A stretch of DNA of 64,000 bases, from contig NZ_CP025013.1 in the NCBI RefSeq assembly GCF_002953715.1, positions 124,001 to 188,000 on the forward strand, written 5' to 3'. A program made the position numbers and the translations under genes. The stretch's first letter is position 1, and every line of letters starts with the position of its first letter. Source of the DNA: Rhizobium leguminosarum (GTDB taxonomy: Bacteria > Pseudomonadota > Alphaproteobacteria > Rhizobiales > Rhizobiaceae). The notes under the pieces were generated by a model. That model was not told the origin of the DNA. It made no database searches and saw only the letters and a program-made list of their open reading frames with translations. Shown here in pieces: positions 42,614 through 52,018 of the stretch.

Positions 42614-43882
42614 ATGAATATGCATATCGACCAGGCGAAGCGCATCCTCGCCGCCAACGATCGCGGCGGTTATACGGTGCCGACCGACCGGCTCTATCCC
42701 TTCCAGTGGAACTGGGATTCCGCCTTCGTCGCCATGGGCTTCGCGCTCTACGATATCGATCGCGCCTATCGCGAGCTGGAACGGCTGGTCGAGGGCCAGT
42801 GGGCTAATGGAATGATCCCGCATATCGTCTTCCACGCGCCAAGCGAAACCTATTTCCCGGGGCCGAACGTCTGGCGCACGAAGCACACGATCCCGACCTC
42901 CGGCATAACCCAGCCGCCAGTCTTTGCGATCGCACTGCGCAAGCTGCATGACGCCGCCGGCAAAGGCGCCGAAGAGCGCACCTTGCGCCTCTACGAGGCG
43001 GCGCTGAAATGGCACCGCTGGTGGTATTCCGCCCGCGATCCCGATGGCACCGGGCTCGTCGCGCTGCTGCATCCCTGGGAAAGCGGCAGCGACAATTCTC
43101 CCGCCTGGGACATCGCGCTCGCTCGTGTACCCACCACCACCGATACCGCCGTCGTGCGCAAGGATACCGGCCATGTCGATGCCGACATGCGCCCGCGCGA
43201 CGAGGATTACCGCCGCTTCATTCATCTGGTCGATACCTATGCCGCCTGCGGCTGGGATCCGGCGAAGCAATGGCAAAAGGCGTCCTTCAAGGTCGCCGAG
43301 ATCCAGACAACCGCCATCCTGCTCAAGGCCGGCGAGGACCTCGAGCACCTTGCCCGCCTGTTCGGCCGGACCGAGGACGCGATCGAGATCGCTGCCTTCA
43401 ACAACCGCACTCGCAAGGCGATAATGACCCAATGGCGGCCGGACCTCGCGCGCTTCGTCTCCCGAGACCTGATCTCGGGCGAAGATGTCGAAGCCGCAAC
43501 GCAAGCCGGCTTCATCCCCCTCCTCTCGCTGGATCTGGACAAGCAGGTTGCCGACGCGCTGGTTTCGGAAATGAAGGCCTGGTCCAAGGATCTCAAGGTC
43601 GCCTTTCCCACCACGAAGCCGGGCATCGCCAGCTGGGAGCCGAAGCGTTACTGGCGCGGCCCCGCCTGGGCGATCATCAACTGGCTTCTGATCGACGGAT
43701 TGAAGCGCAATGGCCAAGCGGATGTCGCCGAAGAGCTGCGGCGATCCACCATCGCAGCGATCGAAACGGAAGGTTTTGCCGAATATTTCGACCCGGTCAC
43801 CGGCCAAGGCTGCGGTGGCCTCGGCTTTTCCTGGACGGCTGCCGCCTATCTGTGGCTTGAGCGAGGCGTCGGCGTCGCCTGA
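42614..43882 (+). CDS. GH63-type glycosidase (MGH1/glucosylglycerate-hydrolase-like)
   Basis: A 422-residue alpha/alpha-barrel hydrolase without a signal peptide, so cytoplasmic. The N-terminal PFQWNWDSAFVAMGF block and the HPWESGSDNSPAWD block near residue 155 are typical of the mannosylglycerate/glucosylglycerate hydrolase branch of GH63. The late WRGPAWAIINWLLIDGL and GCGGLGFSWTAAAYL segments complete the toroid. It lies 19 bp after the ATPase gene and would cleave the glycoside brought in by the ABC importer. Substrates in this branch include compatible solutes such as glucosylglycerate and mannosylglycerate; this protein's substrate is inferred only to group level. Confidence 0.8.
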   Translation: MNMHIDQAKRILAANDRGGYTVPTDRLYPFQWNWDSAFVAMGFALYDIDRAYRELERLVEGQWANGMIPHIVFHAPSETYFPGPNVWRTKHTIPTSGITQPPVFAIALRKLHDAAGKGAEERTLRLYEAALKWHRWWYSARDPDGTGLVALLHPWESGSDNSPAWDIALARVPTTTDTAVVRKDTGHVDADMRPRDEDYRRFIHLVDTYAACGWDPAKQWQKASFKVAEIQTTAILLKAGEDLEHLARLFGRTEDAIEIAAFNNRTRKAIMTQWRPDLARFVSRDLISGEDVEAATQAGFIPLLSLDLDKQVADALVSEMKAWSKDLKVAFPTTKPGIASWEPKRYWRGPAWAIINWLLIDGLKRNGQADVAEELRRSTIAAIETEGFAEYFDPVTGQGCGGLGFSWTAAAYLWLERGVGVA

Positions 43883-43895
43883 GCATCGATCCCAA

Positions 43896-46523
43896 TCAAT
43901 CCGGCTGCCATGGCTGCATGGTGAGCACATTGCCGCCCAGCTTGGCGAAGGCGCGCTGGCGACAGGAGAAGACGAGGATCTGCTGGTCGCGCGATTGGCG
44001 GTGCAGCGCATCGAACATCCGCTCGATCCGTTCGTCGTCGGAATAAACAAGCGCATCGTCGAGAATGACAGGCGCCGGCCGGCCGTCGCGGGCAAGCAGC
44101 CGGGCGAATGCAAGGCGGGTCAGCACCGAGAGCTGCTCCCGCATGCCGCCGCTCAGCCGGTCGACATCCTCGTCCAGGCCGTTGCGGCGCACGATCTGCG
44201 GCAGCAAGGTGTCGCCGTCGAAGGTAATCGAGATGTCGTCGAACAGCAGGCCGAGCAGCGGGGCGAGTTCGTTCATAACAGGCTTGAGATAGAGGTCGCG
44301 CGCCGCCGCCCGCGTCGCCGTTAGCGCCTTGCGCAAGCGATCGAGCACACCGACCTCCGTCTCGAATCGCTTCACCTGCTCCCACGCCGCTGCAAGCAAA
44401 TCTCGGCTTTCCAACCAGTTTTCTTCCACCGCACTGTCCGAGCGGGTGCGGATCTGACCGCCGAGATCGGCAAGCTCTTCGCGAAGCCTGGCAATTTCGC
44501 GGCCTGCGGCATCGGCGACCGAGCGCGCCCTGGCAAGGGCGGCCTCTGCACCTGCGAGGTCCCGCCCTGTCCTGCGCAAAGGCCCGGCCCGCAGTTCAAC
44601 CGCATCGATCTGCTCTTTGGCGCTGGAAAGTTTTACGGCAAGGTTCTGCTGCAATTCAGTTCGACCGGCCTCCGGGCCGATGACCGCCTCGATGGCCTCG
44701 AGTTCCTGGCCAAGCTTGGCGTGCTCCGTCTGCGCGCGCAATATGGCCTCGCCCGCGTCCGTGCGCATCACCGACGCCTCCCGCGCCCGATTGCGCGCCA
44801 GTTCGATGCGCCGCGTCGCATCCGCGAGACGGGCGCGCACCTCTTCCGGGTTGGCGTCGAGTTCGACCGGACCCTGGCTGAGTTCGGCAAAGCGTGCGGC
44901 GTCGAGGTGAAGCTCGTCAATGCCATTCGGGGCGAGATCCGCGAGCCGCTGGCGCGCCCGCACCAGCTTCTCCTGCTTGTTCCGCGCGGCAATATCGCGC
45001 TGTCGCGCCGCCCGCAGACTGTCGACACCGAGCTTGGCAAGCAATGTTTGGCGCGCGGCTTCCGCGGTCTCCAGCGCCCCGTCCTGGTCTGCCTGCCGGC
45101 TGGAATGGATGGTCAGGGTGCCGACGCCTGTTATGTCGAGCCTCGCCATCCCGGCAAAGCTCTTATCCTCGCCCCCAATCAAGGGCTGGCGGTCCATGCT
45201 CACCAATCCGGAGAAGGCTTTCAGGTAATCGATCCTGAGCGTGGGAAGGCCGACTTCGGCGGCTGCGCGCAAGCCGACGATCTTGAGATCCAGCGCTTCG
45301 AGCCGTTCGATCGCATCGGCTGGAATGGCAAGCAATGCATGCGCCGCCTCCCCATCCTCGATCTGCTGGCGCGCGGCTTCCGCCTGTTCGAGACGCAGGC
45401 GGACCTCGGCCAGACGCTCGGCGGCGTGGCGCGAACGCAGCGCTGCCTCCAGCCGCGCAAGCAGTTCGCGGTTTACCCGCTCCTCCTCTTCGGCCGTCTG
45501 CACCTCCGCCGTTGCGGCCTCGCTTTCGGCCAGCGATGCCGTGCGTCGCTCGGCTGCGTTTGAAAGTTCTTTCTCCGCCAAGGCGAAACGCCGCGCGAGT
45601 TCGCCGCTGCGGTTCAATGCGGTGAGGAAGCGGTCGAATGCCTGCTGCGCCTCATCGCGACGGCTGGCGGCCAATGCAGCCTCGGCATCGAGGGCTTTGA
45701 GTTCCCTGTCATGCAGTTTAGCAGCTTCGAGCACCGACTCGGCATTGGCAATCGCCGTCTTCCGGCCGGCCTCCTCATCAGGGTCTTCCAGTTCGCTGAG
45801 TCTCGCCTGCACTGAGCGGCGGCGGTCGAGTGCGCCGTGCAGCATCTCCACCTCCTTGGCCAGCCGCGCCTCCTCCTCCTGCAGCCGGTCACGCTCCTCG
45901 AGAGCGGCGGCAAAGCGGCCTCCTGCCTTCGGCCGGAGCGTCGCGGTGACCAGGCGATTGAGTTCGTCCTCGCAGGCTTCGAGCACTGCCGACATGCGCC
46001 GTCCGCCCGTCAGCGCCTCCACCTCGCCCTGCACCGAAGTCAGCAGGCTTTCACGCACCCGCTTGTCGTTCTCTTCCTCGCTCTTGCTGCGATTTTCGAT
46101 GCCGGTGACGCCCTGGCGCACCCAGAGCAGTCCTGCCGGGCCGGATGTTCCGCCGGAAATGAGATCGCTGATGAACGCCTCGGCCTCGTCGGCCTGGGCG
46201 ACGATCCGGCCGCTGCCGAGATCGGTGACGCTGGCGCGCCGTCCGCTATGGAACTGCTTGGTCAGGCGGTAGCGGCCGGCTTCGATCGTGATATCGGCCT
46301 CGACGATCGGATTGCCGCCGCTATAGGGGCGCAGCATCTGCACGCTCTTTGGATTGCCGCTGTGCGGCTGGAAGAACAGGGCATGCAGCGCCTCGAAACA
46401 GGTTGATTTGCCATGTTCGTTGGCGGCGCTCAGCACATTGACGCCGTCGGTGATTCCTTCGACTGATATGCCGCGGCCGGCGAAGCGTTTGACATTGTGG
46501 AGGCGAAGGGCGGTCAGTTTCAT
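43896..46523 (-). CDS. SbcC/YhaN-like SMC-family ATPase
   Basis: An 875-residue coiled-coil ATPase. The N-terminal lobe has the Walker A region AANEHGKSTCFEALHALFF near residues 33-51. Two long Glu/Arg/Ala-rich coiled-coil stretches follow, about 160-400 and 470-690, joined by a non-coiled insert. The C-terminal lobe holds signature LSGGMREQLSVLTRLA and Walker B PAPVILDDALVYSDDE. Length and the ANEHGKS form fit the YhaN branch rather than SbcC proper. The ATG at 46523 overlaps the nuclease stop by 4 bp. Together they form an Mre11-Rad50-like complex for DNA end processing; the exact role of this branch is not established to my knowledge. Confidence 0.87.
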   Translation of the reverse strand: MKLTALRLHNVKRFAGRGISVEGITDGVNVLSAANEHGKSTCFEALHALFFQPHSGNPKSVQMLRPYSGGNPIVEADITIEAGRYRLTKQFHSGRRASVTDLGSGRIVAQADEAEAFISDLISGGTSGPAGLLWVRQGVTGIENRSKSEEENDKRVRESLLTSVQGEVEALTGGRRMSAVLEACEDELNRLVTATLRPKAGGRFAAALEERDRLQEEEARLAKEVEMLHGALDRRRSVQARLSELEDPDEEAGRKTAIANAESVLEAAKLHDRELKALDAEAALAASRRDEAQQAFDRFLTALNRSGELARRFALAEKELSNAAERRTASLAESEAATAEVQTAEEEERVNRELLARLEAALRSRHAAERLAEVRLRLEQAEAARQQIEDGEAAHALLAIPADAIERLEALDLKIVGLRAAAEVGLPTLRIDYLKAFSGLVSMDRQPLIGGEDKSFAGMARLDITGVGTLTIHSSRQADQDGALETAEAARQTLLAKLGVDSLRAARQRDIAARNKQEKLVRARQRLADLAPNGIDELHLDAARFAELSQGPVELDANPEEVRARLADATRRIELARNRAREASVMRTDAGEAILRAQTEHAKLGQELEAIEAVIGPEAGRTELQQNLAVKLSSAKEQIDAVELRAGPLRRTGRDLAGAEAALARARSVADAAGREIARLREELADLGGQIRTRSDSAVEENWLESRDLLAAAWEQVKRFETEVGVLDRLRKALTATRAAARDLYLKPVMNELAPLLGLLFDDISITFDGDTLLPQIVRRNGLDEDVDRLSGGMREQLSVLTRLAFARLLARDGRPAPVILDDALVYSDDERIERMFDALHRQSRDQQILVFSCRQRAFAKLGGNVLTMQPWQPD

Positions 46524-47644
46524 CGATCGATCGCCTCGCAATAGGAAAACAGGCGGATCAACGCTTGACGCGCCACGTTCCTGTCGTCGCCGGAACGGGC
46601 CTCGTCGAGGCTTTCGGCAAGAAGCAAGTCCGCAGCATAGCGCAGCGCACCGGCTCGGTCGATGGTCTCGAGATCATCGCTCTCGCAGTCGGTCCCCAGA
46701 AGGTCGGTATCGATCTCCAGATGCGCAAATTCCGGCGCAACCTGCTCCAGCAGGCTGATCATTGCCGTTCGCCCGTTCAACCGGGCACGGCCGGACAGCG
46801 CGACGCGCAACAGGGTTTGTCTCCGCGCGAACGGTTCCGGTAACGCGGCCTTCAGCACCTGCGCACCGTCTTCCGATGCCAGTAATGGAAGGTGCAATGT
46901 CTGCCAGGAAAAGCTGGCGGTCGTCACCCCCGTCGTTGTTGGCATCGCCCCCTGCCCGGCAATGGAAACGACCATCGCCTGCCCCGGCCGTTCATGCTTG
47001 AAACGGTCCGGCTCGGGCGCGCCGCTGTAATATGTTCTGGCGTCCACCGCCACCGATCCGTGCCAATCGCCGAGCGCCATGTAGTCGAGGCCGGCCAGCG
47101 CCGCGCGGTTTGGCGCAATCACGTTCGTGGCCGTGGCATCCTCCGAAAATTCCTGGATCGGGCCATGGGCGAGGCCGATGCGGATAGCGCCGTCCGGTGT
47201 GGCGGCACCCGTCATCCATTCGGTCAGGTCGCGGCCCGGCCTCCTGGTCGTGCAAGGCGCCGGCAGCAGGATGACATCAGGTCCAAGCGGAAGGGGCACC
47301 GCTTCCGTCGCCAGGATGACATTGTCGGGCACCACGCCGCGCGCAGCACTCCAGAGCTGATCGGCCAGCAGCGAGTCGTGATTGCCTGGAAGCAGGACCC
47401 AGCGCAGCGGTGAATTCCGGGCCATCTCACCAAGCGCCTGACGAAGCACGGCTGGCGTCGGCGTCTCGGTATCGAAAGTGTCGCCCGCGAGCAGGATGAC
47501 AGCTGCCCCATGCTCTCGTGCCGCACCGGCAAGCCTGGCGATCACGCCATGCCGCGCCTCGCGCAGGCGCCCTCTCAAATCCTCCGGAAGATTGCCAAAT
47601 CGTTTGCCAATATGAAGGTCCGAACTGTGCAGGAAGGAAAACAT
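46520..47644 (-). CDS. SbcD/YhaO-like metallophosphoesterase (DNA repair nuclease)
   Basis: A 374-residue calcineurin-like phosphoesterase. The metal-binding motifs are HSSDLHIGKRFG at residues 6-17, LLAGDTFD near 52, PGNHDSLL near 85 and the later LAHGPI and GDWHGS. The C-terminal cap contains the HLEIDTDLLG segment. It is coupled to the SMC-type ATPase by a 4-bp overlap. In the Mre11 family such nucleases open or trim DNA ends under control of the partner ATPase. Confidence 0.9.
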   Translation of the reverse strand: MFSFLHSSDLHIGKRFGNLPEDLRGRLREARHGVIARLAGAAREHGAAVILLAGDTFDTETPTPAVLRQALGEMARNSPLRWVLLPGNHDSLLADQLWSAARGVVPDNVILATEAVPLPLGPDVILLPAPCTTRRPGRDLTEWMTGAATPDGAIRIGLAHGPIQEFSEDATATNVIAPNRAALAGLDYMALGDWHGSVAVDARTYYSGAPEPDRFKHERPGQAMVVSIAGQGAMPTTTGVTTASFSWQTLHLPLLASEDGAQVLKAALPEPFARRQTLLRVALSGRARLNGRTAMISLLEQVAPEFAHLEIDTDLLGTDCESDDLETIDRAGALRYAADLLLAESLDEARSGDDRNVARQALIRLFSYCEAIDR

Positions 47645-47938
47645 TAATCAGCCATGTTTGCGATGCGCTGCGAGCTTTCGAGCATGGCCAAGGACCTCTC
47701 GTCCGTAGTTTCGTGATTCCGTTGTTCCGTGACAGACCATGCCTCCCGATAACAGGCGAGGCAAGTCGATCCTGGCTGAACGAGCTGTTATCCAATGCTT
47801 GTCTAACTCTCAGCGGTACTCGACATCGCATCGCCCAGCAGTCTCGATGCAAATGCCGCTGGTCCGGCACGCCTCGCGAAAGCGTCGTCCATTGTCCAAT
47901 ATTGTTGGCTGCCAACGGCGACGGAGTGCCGACCGGTC
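47645..47938. other. Intergenic region upstream of the nuclease-ATPase pair
   Basis: 294 bp between the nuclease start and the aldehyde dehydrogenase stop. I see no RNA gene, repeat or good ORF here. It should contain the promoter of the nuclease-ATPase operon and the end of the aldehyde dehydrogenase transcript. Confidence 0.5.
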
Positions 47939-49330
47939 TTAAGTAACCTGGTTGAATACCACCATCTTGTCGTCAGCCATTTCTTCCATCGTCCAGGGAA
48001 TGCCGCCGACCCCGTATCCGGACTGTCTGCGTCCGGCGAAAGGCATCCAGTCGGTGCGAAACGCCGTATGGTCGTTGACGAGAACGGCCGATGCATCCAG
48101 ATGTTTTGCCGCCCTGAGAGCAACCGCGATATCGGCGGAAAAGACGCTTGCCTGGAAGGCATAGGGCAGCGAGTTGGCGATGCGGATCGCTTCGTCGAGC
48201 TCGCGGTAGCCGTAGACGCAGGTCAGCGGTCCGAAGACCTCGAGCACCGACACTTTCGCGTCGGCAGGCGGGTTCAGCAAGACAGATGGCAGCAATGTCG
48301 TCTCGGACATCCGCCCACCTCCGATCTGTCTGGCTCCGGCATCCGTCGCCTCCCTGATCCAGGTCGTGACGCGGTCTGCCTCGCGTGGCAGGATGAGCGG
48401 CCCTACCTCGGTTTGCGCAAGCTTGGGATCACCGACATGCAGGGCTGCAACCTTGGCGGCGAGGGCTTCGGTGAAGGAAGCCAGAATATCTTCGTGCACG
48501 AAAAGACGCTGGGCCGATACGCAGACTTGCCCGGCGTGATAGTAGCCGCCTTTGACGATGGTGCCGACGATCGCATCGACATTGGCGCTGCGGTCGACGA
48601 TGACCGGTGCCACTCCGCCATGCTCCAGCGCGCATCGGGTGCCCGGCGGCAACTTGCTCTTCAGGTACCAGCCGACCTTTGCAGAGCCGATGAAACTCAG
48701 AAACGCGACGCGACGATCGGTTGCGAAGGCTTCGGCAAGCGCATTGTCCTCGGTGATGAGGGTCTGGCACCAGCGTTCGTCGAGACCGGCCTCCCAGAAC
48801 AGCTTGACGATCTCGATGCAGGAAATCGGCGTCGTTGCCGCCGGCTTCACGATCACAGGGCAACCGACTGCTATCGCCGGCGCGATCTGATGGATGATGA
48901 GATTGAGCGGATGGTTGAAGGCTGATATCGCCGCCACGACGCCGATCGGCTCCTTGGTGGTGAAAGCCCATCGGTTGGCGCTTGCCGCAGTCAGGCCCAT
49001 GGGGATTTCCTTGCCGCCGAAATTGCGCAATTCGTCCGCCGCGTTGAGGAGACCGTCGATCCCGCGCGTCACCTCGATGATCGCGTCGGTCAGCGGCTTG
49101 CCGCCTTCGCGCGCGATCATCATCGCAAAGCGGTCGCGATGTTCCTGCAGAAGCGCCGACGCCTTTCTGAGGATTGCAATCCTTTGATGGGCGGGCAGCC
49201 AGCCATCGCGATCGGTAAAGGCTTTGGCGGCGACTTGAAGCTTTCGTTCGAGCGCGGCCGCGTCGTCTGCCGGCAGCTCCGCAATCGGTTCACGGTCAAA
49301 CGCCTGGTAGACCTTCATGGCAAGCGGCAT
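47939..49330 (-). CDS. Aldehyde dehydrogenase family protein
   Basis: A 463-residue NAD(P)-dependent dehydrogenase. The catalytic Cys is in HAGQVCVSAQR near residue 275. The general-base Glu lies in CALEHGGVAPVI near 240, where the usual ELGG is EHGG. The cofactor segment is GVVAAISAFNHPLN near 135. The start at 49330 is set by GGAGG, which lies within the last codons of the upstream thiamine-diphosphate enzyme gene (1 bp between genes). The sequence resembles lactaldehyde/glyceraldehyde-phosphate-type ALDHs. The coupled gene suggests it oxidises an aldehyde made by, or parallel to, that enzyme. Confidence 0.87.
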   Translation of the reverse strand: MPLAMKVYQAFDREPIAELPADDAAALERKLQVAAKAFTDRDGWLPAHQRIAILRKASALLQEHRDRFAMMIAREGGKPLTDAIIEVTRGIDGLLNAADELRNFGGKEIPMGLTAASANRWAFTTKEPIGVVAAISAFNHPLNLIIHQIAPAIAVGCPVIVKPAATTPISCIEIVKLFWEAGLDERWCQTLITEDNALAEAFATDRRVAFLSFIGSAKVGWYLKSKLPPGTRCALEHGGVAPVIVDRSANVDAIVGTIVKGGYYHAGQVCVSAQRLFVHEDILASFTEALAAKVAALHVGDPKLAQTEVGPLILPREADRVTTWIREATDAGARQIGGGRMSETTLLPSVLLNPPADAKVSVLEVFGPLTCVYGYRELDEAIRIANSLPYAFQASVFSADIAVALRAAKHLDASAVLVNDHTAFRTDWMPFAGRRQSGYGVGGIPWTMEEMADDKMVVFNQVT

Positions 49331-49331
49331 C

Positions 49332-50978
49332 TCAAACCTCCAATATCTGGGGGAGCCGTTCACGAAGCTCCTTCACCAGCACGCGTTCATTTTCCGAATA
49401 GTCGACCGGGACGTTCACCAGATGGACCCCGCCGCCGGAGAATGCCTCTTCGAGAACCTGTTTGAATTGGCTGATATCATCGACCCTGGTTCCCCTAGCG
49501 CCGTAGGATTCGGCATATTTCACGAAGTCGGGATTGCCGAAGGTCATCCCGAAATCCGGGAATTCGTCCACCGCCTGCTTCCAGCGGATCATGCCGTAAG
49601 CATTGTCCTCGATCACGAGGACGAGGATGTTGAGTTTCAGCCGGACGGCCGTCTCGAGTTCCTGGGAGTTCATCATGAAGCCGCCATCCCCGCAGATCGC
49701 CATGACACGCCGCTCCGGATAGAGCATCGAGGCAACCATGGCCGACGGCAGCCCTGCTCCCATCGTTGCAAGAGCATTATCAAGCAGTAGCGTGTTCGCC
49801 ATTCGCGTCCGGTAGTTTCGCGCGAACCAGATCTTGTACATGCCGTTGTCGAGCGCCAGGATGCCGTCATGCGGCATCACCTCCCTGATATCGTGGACCA
49901 GCCGCTGTGGCGTGAAGCGATCCTCCGTTGCCCGCGCGGCGATGCGCTCGAGGATGCGCTCGCGCAGGTGGAGAAGCGCCTGCGCGTTTGGCAGCTTGCC
50001 CTCGAGGCGATCGGCCAGCGCCTTCAGAGAGGGGCCGATGTCGCCGATGACCTCGGATTGTGGAAAATAGACCTGTTCGACGGTCGCCGGCTGATATCCG
50101 ATATGGACGACCTTCGGACCACCCTTGCCCATGATGAACGGCGGCTTCTCGATCGTGTCATGGCCGATCGTGATGATGAGGTCGGCCTGTTCGATGGCCT
50201 CATGGACATAATCCCGCTCCGACAGTGCGGCGGTGCCCATGTAAAGTTCGGTTCCACCTGGAACCGTTCCCTTCCCCATCTGGGTCGTGAAGAAGGGGAT
50301 GCGCGTGCGGATGACGAATTGGGCGATGTCGGAGGTGGAGCGAGGACGGGAGGCGGCGGCCCCGAACATCAGAAGCGGACGTTTGGCCGCGGCGATGAGG
50401 GCGGCGGCACGGTCGAGCGCCGCATCGCTTGCCGTCGGCAGTTCGAGTTGGTGCGGCGCAATCAGCGCCACCTCCTGGCATTCTTCGGCCGCGATATCTT
50501 CCGGAAGCTCCAGATGCACCGGCCCCGGCCTTTCCTCCTGGGCGATGCGGAACGCCTCCCTGACCGTCGTCGGGATCATCTGCGGCGACACAATCTGCCT
50601 TGCGAGCTTGGTCAGCGGCTTCATCGACGCGACAACATCGACCACCTGGAAACGCGCCTGGCGGGACGAGAGTATCCCTTTCTGACCGGTTATCATCACC
50701 ATCGGCATCGCGCCGAGCAAGGCATAGGCGGCACCCGTCGAGAGGTTCAAGGCGCCAGGCCCGAGCGTCGTCAGGCAGACGCCCGGCTTTCCTGTCAAGC
50801 GGCCATAGGTTGCGGCCATGAACGCCGCCGCCTGCTCGTGCCGGGTGAGCACGAGCTCAATCGACGATTTACGGATGGATTCGACGACGTCGAGATTCTC
50901 TTCGCCGGGAATGCCGAAGATGCGCTCGACGCCTTCGTTCTCAAGCGCTGCCACTAGAAGATCGGAGCCTTTGGTCAT
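49332..50978 (-). CDS. Acetolactate-synthase-like thiamine-diphosphate enzyme
   Basis: A 548-residue TPP enzyme. The activating Glu is in LTRHEQAAAFMAATYGRLTG near residue 48, in the first (pyrimidine-binding) domain. The diphosphate domain has GDGGFMMNSQELETAVRLKL near residue 430, then NIL...NAYGMIRWKQ, i.e. the GDG-N metal motif. No acetolactate synthase small subunit gene is nearby, so it may be a catabolic AlsS-like or a decarboxylase/carboligase of another substrate. It is the upstream partner of the aldehyde dehydrogenase gene. Confidence 0.85.
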   Translation of the reverse strand: MTKGSDLLVAALENEGVERIFGIPGEENLDVVESIRKSSIELVLTRHEQAAAFMAATYGRLTGKPGVCLTTLGPGALNLSTGAAYALLGAMPMVMITGQKGILSSRQARFQVVDVVASMKPLTKLARQIVSPQMIPTTVREAFRIAQEERPGPVHLELPEDIAAEECQEVALIAPHQLELPTASDAALDRAAALIAAAKRPLLMFGAAASRPRSTSDIAQFVIRTRIPFFTTQMGKGTVPGGTELYMGTAALSERDYVHEAIEQADLIITIGHDTIEKPPFIMGKGGPKVVHIGYQPATVEQVYFPQSEVIGDIGPSLKALADRLEGKLPNAQALLHLRERILERIAARATEDRFTPQRLVHDIREVMPHDGILALDNGMYKIWFARNYRTRMANTLLLDNALATMGAGLPSAMVASMLYPERRVMAICGDGGFMMNSQELETAVRLKLNILVLVIEDNAYGMIRWKQAVDEFPDFGMTFGNPDFVKYAESYGARGTRVDDISQFKQVLEEAFSGGGVHLVNVPVDYSENERVLVKELRERLPQILEV

Positions 50979-51073
50979 GGATGTGTGCCCGTGCTGTTTG
51001 GTTTGAGACTTCCAGAAAGGAAGGTCCCTCGAAGATATGTTCTTTTCCGGGGCTGTCCATGCGTTCGGCGGCT

Positions 51074-52018
51074 TCAGCCACAGTTCCAGCTTGATCTCGG
51101 ATCGTGACGGGTGCTTGCGCCGTCATTGAGCGCTGGCTGATATGGACGTTCCCGAGCGCTCCCTGAGGATGAAGCTCGCTGGAGCACTACGGGCATTCGT
51201 AGCCAGCGCTCAGTCGAAAAATACGACTTGGTCTTCACCTGCGAATTTGAAGTCGCCTTAAGACCAAGAACAAAATTGAAGATATTTGCGCCGCTGGCGT
51301 CGCGCGTGAAGCTGAGATAGGAGCCGAATCGTTCGGATTCAACGTTTTGAAGGTTTCGGATCGAGGCAAGAGTATCCTCGAAATCACGCCAGCACGCCTG
51401 CTTCACTATGATCTCGAAAATGCGAAGGATGGCCGGGGAGAGACGTCCCTGGGCGTCGGTCGTCGGCCCGATGATCTTGGCTCGGATCTCAAGGATATCG
51501 CCCATTTCATCTCCACGAACCTTAACGAAGGTCGAGCTGAGCGGACGCACCTGGTCCCGTTCGTAGATCCGCTGAAAATAACATTCATAGCTGCGATTGC
51601 GCATCGATGCGGCTTTCCATTCGCTCATATCAATGCCGGCTTCTCGAAGAGCACCACAAAAGTTCGACCCCGAGACGCGCCACATCCGCAGAAACTGACT
51701 TGCTAACTCCAGCTTCGGGGCCTCGATCAACTGCAGCGGTATCGACGTCGGCGGGAGGGGAGAAGGTGCCGCCGGATCCGGACGGGCGGCGATGCGAGAT
51801 GATCGGGCAGCCTTATTGAGAGCTCGATTTTCAATGGGGCCGACCGGATCTTCGAGGCGATGGATTTCACGGTAAAAAACGACGATGCCTGCAAGAAGCA
51901 AAATTGATATCAAAAGCCCTGGCCAAAGCAGCGACCAGCGGTTCCTCGGCATCGGGAAATTCCGGTGCCAAGGCGGGCTGTCTCGAGGAGGATCGACTGC
52001 TGATGGCACTTTATCCAC
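51074..52018 (-). CDS. Membrane-anchored protein of unknown function
   Basis: A 314-residue protein that I do not assign. One hydrophobic helix at residues about 29-48 (LLWPGLLISILLLAGIVVFY) makes it a type II membrane protein. A proline-rich linker follows. A periplasmic domain from about 100 holds FLRMWRVSGSNFCGALREAG and three conserved-looking cysteines. Proteins of similar layout occur in rhizobia, but I cannot name a tested function. The start may be the GTG at 52018 or an ATG at 51952. The C-terminal 60 residues are low in structure and may be ragged. Confidence 0.6.
   Translation of the reverse strand: MDKVPSAVDPPRDSPPWHRNFPMPRNRWSLLWPGLLISILLLAGIVVFYREIHRLEDPVGPIENRALNKAARSSRIAARPDPAAPSPLPPTSIPLQLIEAPKLELASQFLRMWRVSGSNFCGALREAGIDMSEWKAASMRNRSYECYFQRIYERDQVRPLSSTFVKVRGDEMGDILEIRAKIIGPTTDAQGRLSPAILRIFEIIVKQACWRDFEDTLASIRNLQNVESERFGSYLSFTRDASGANIFNFVLGLKATSNSQVKTKSYFSTERWLRMPVVLQRASSSGSARERPYQPALNDGASTRHDPRSSWNCG

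Noticed and set aside
42473..44113. Minus-strand frame of 546 codons across the GH63 gene and the ATPase 3' end
   Set aside because: Overlaps two well-supported genes in other frames and shows no family motif.
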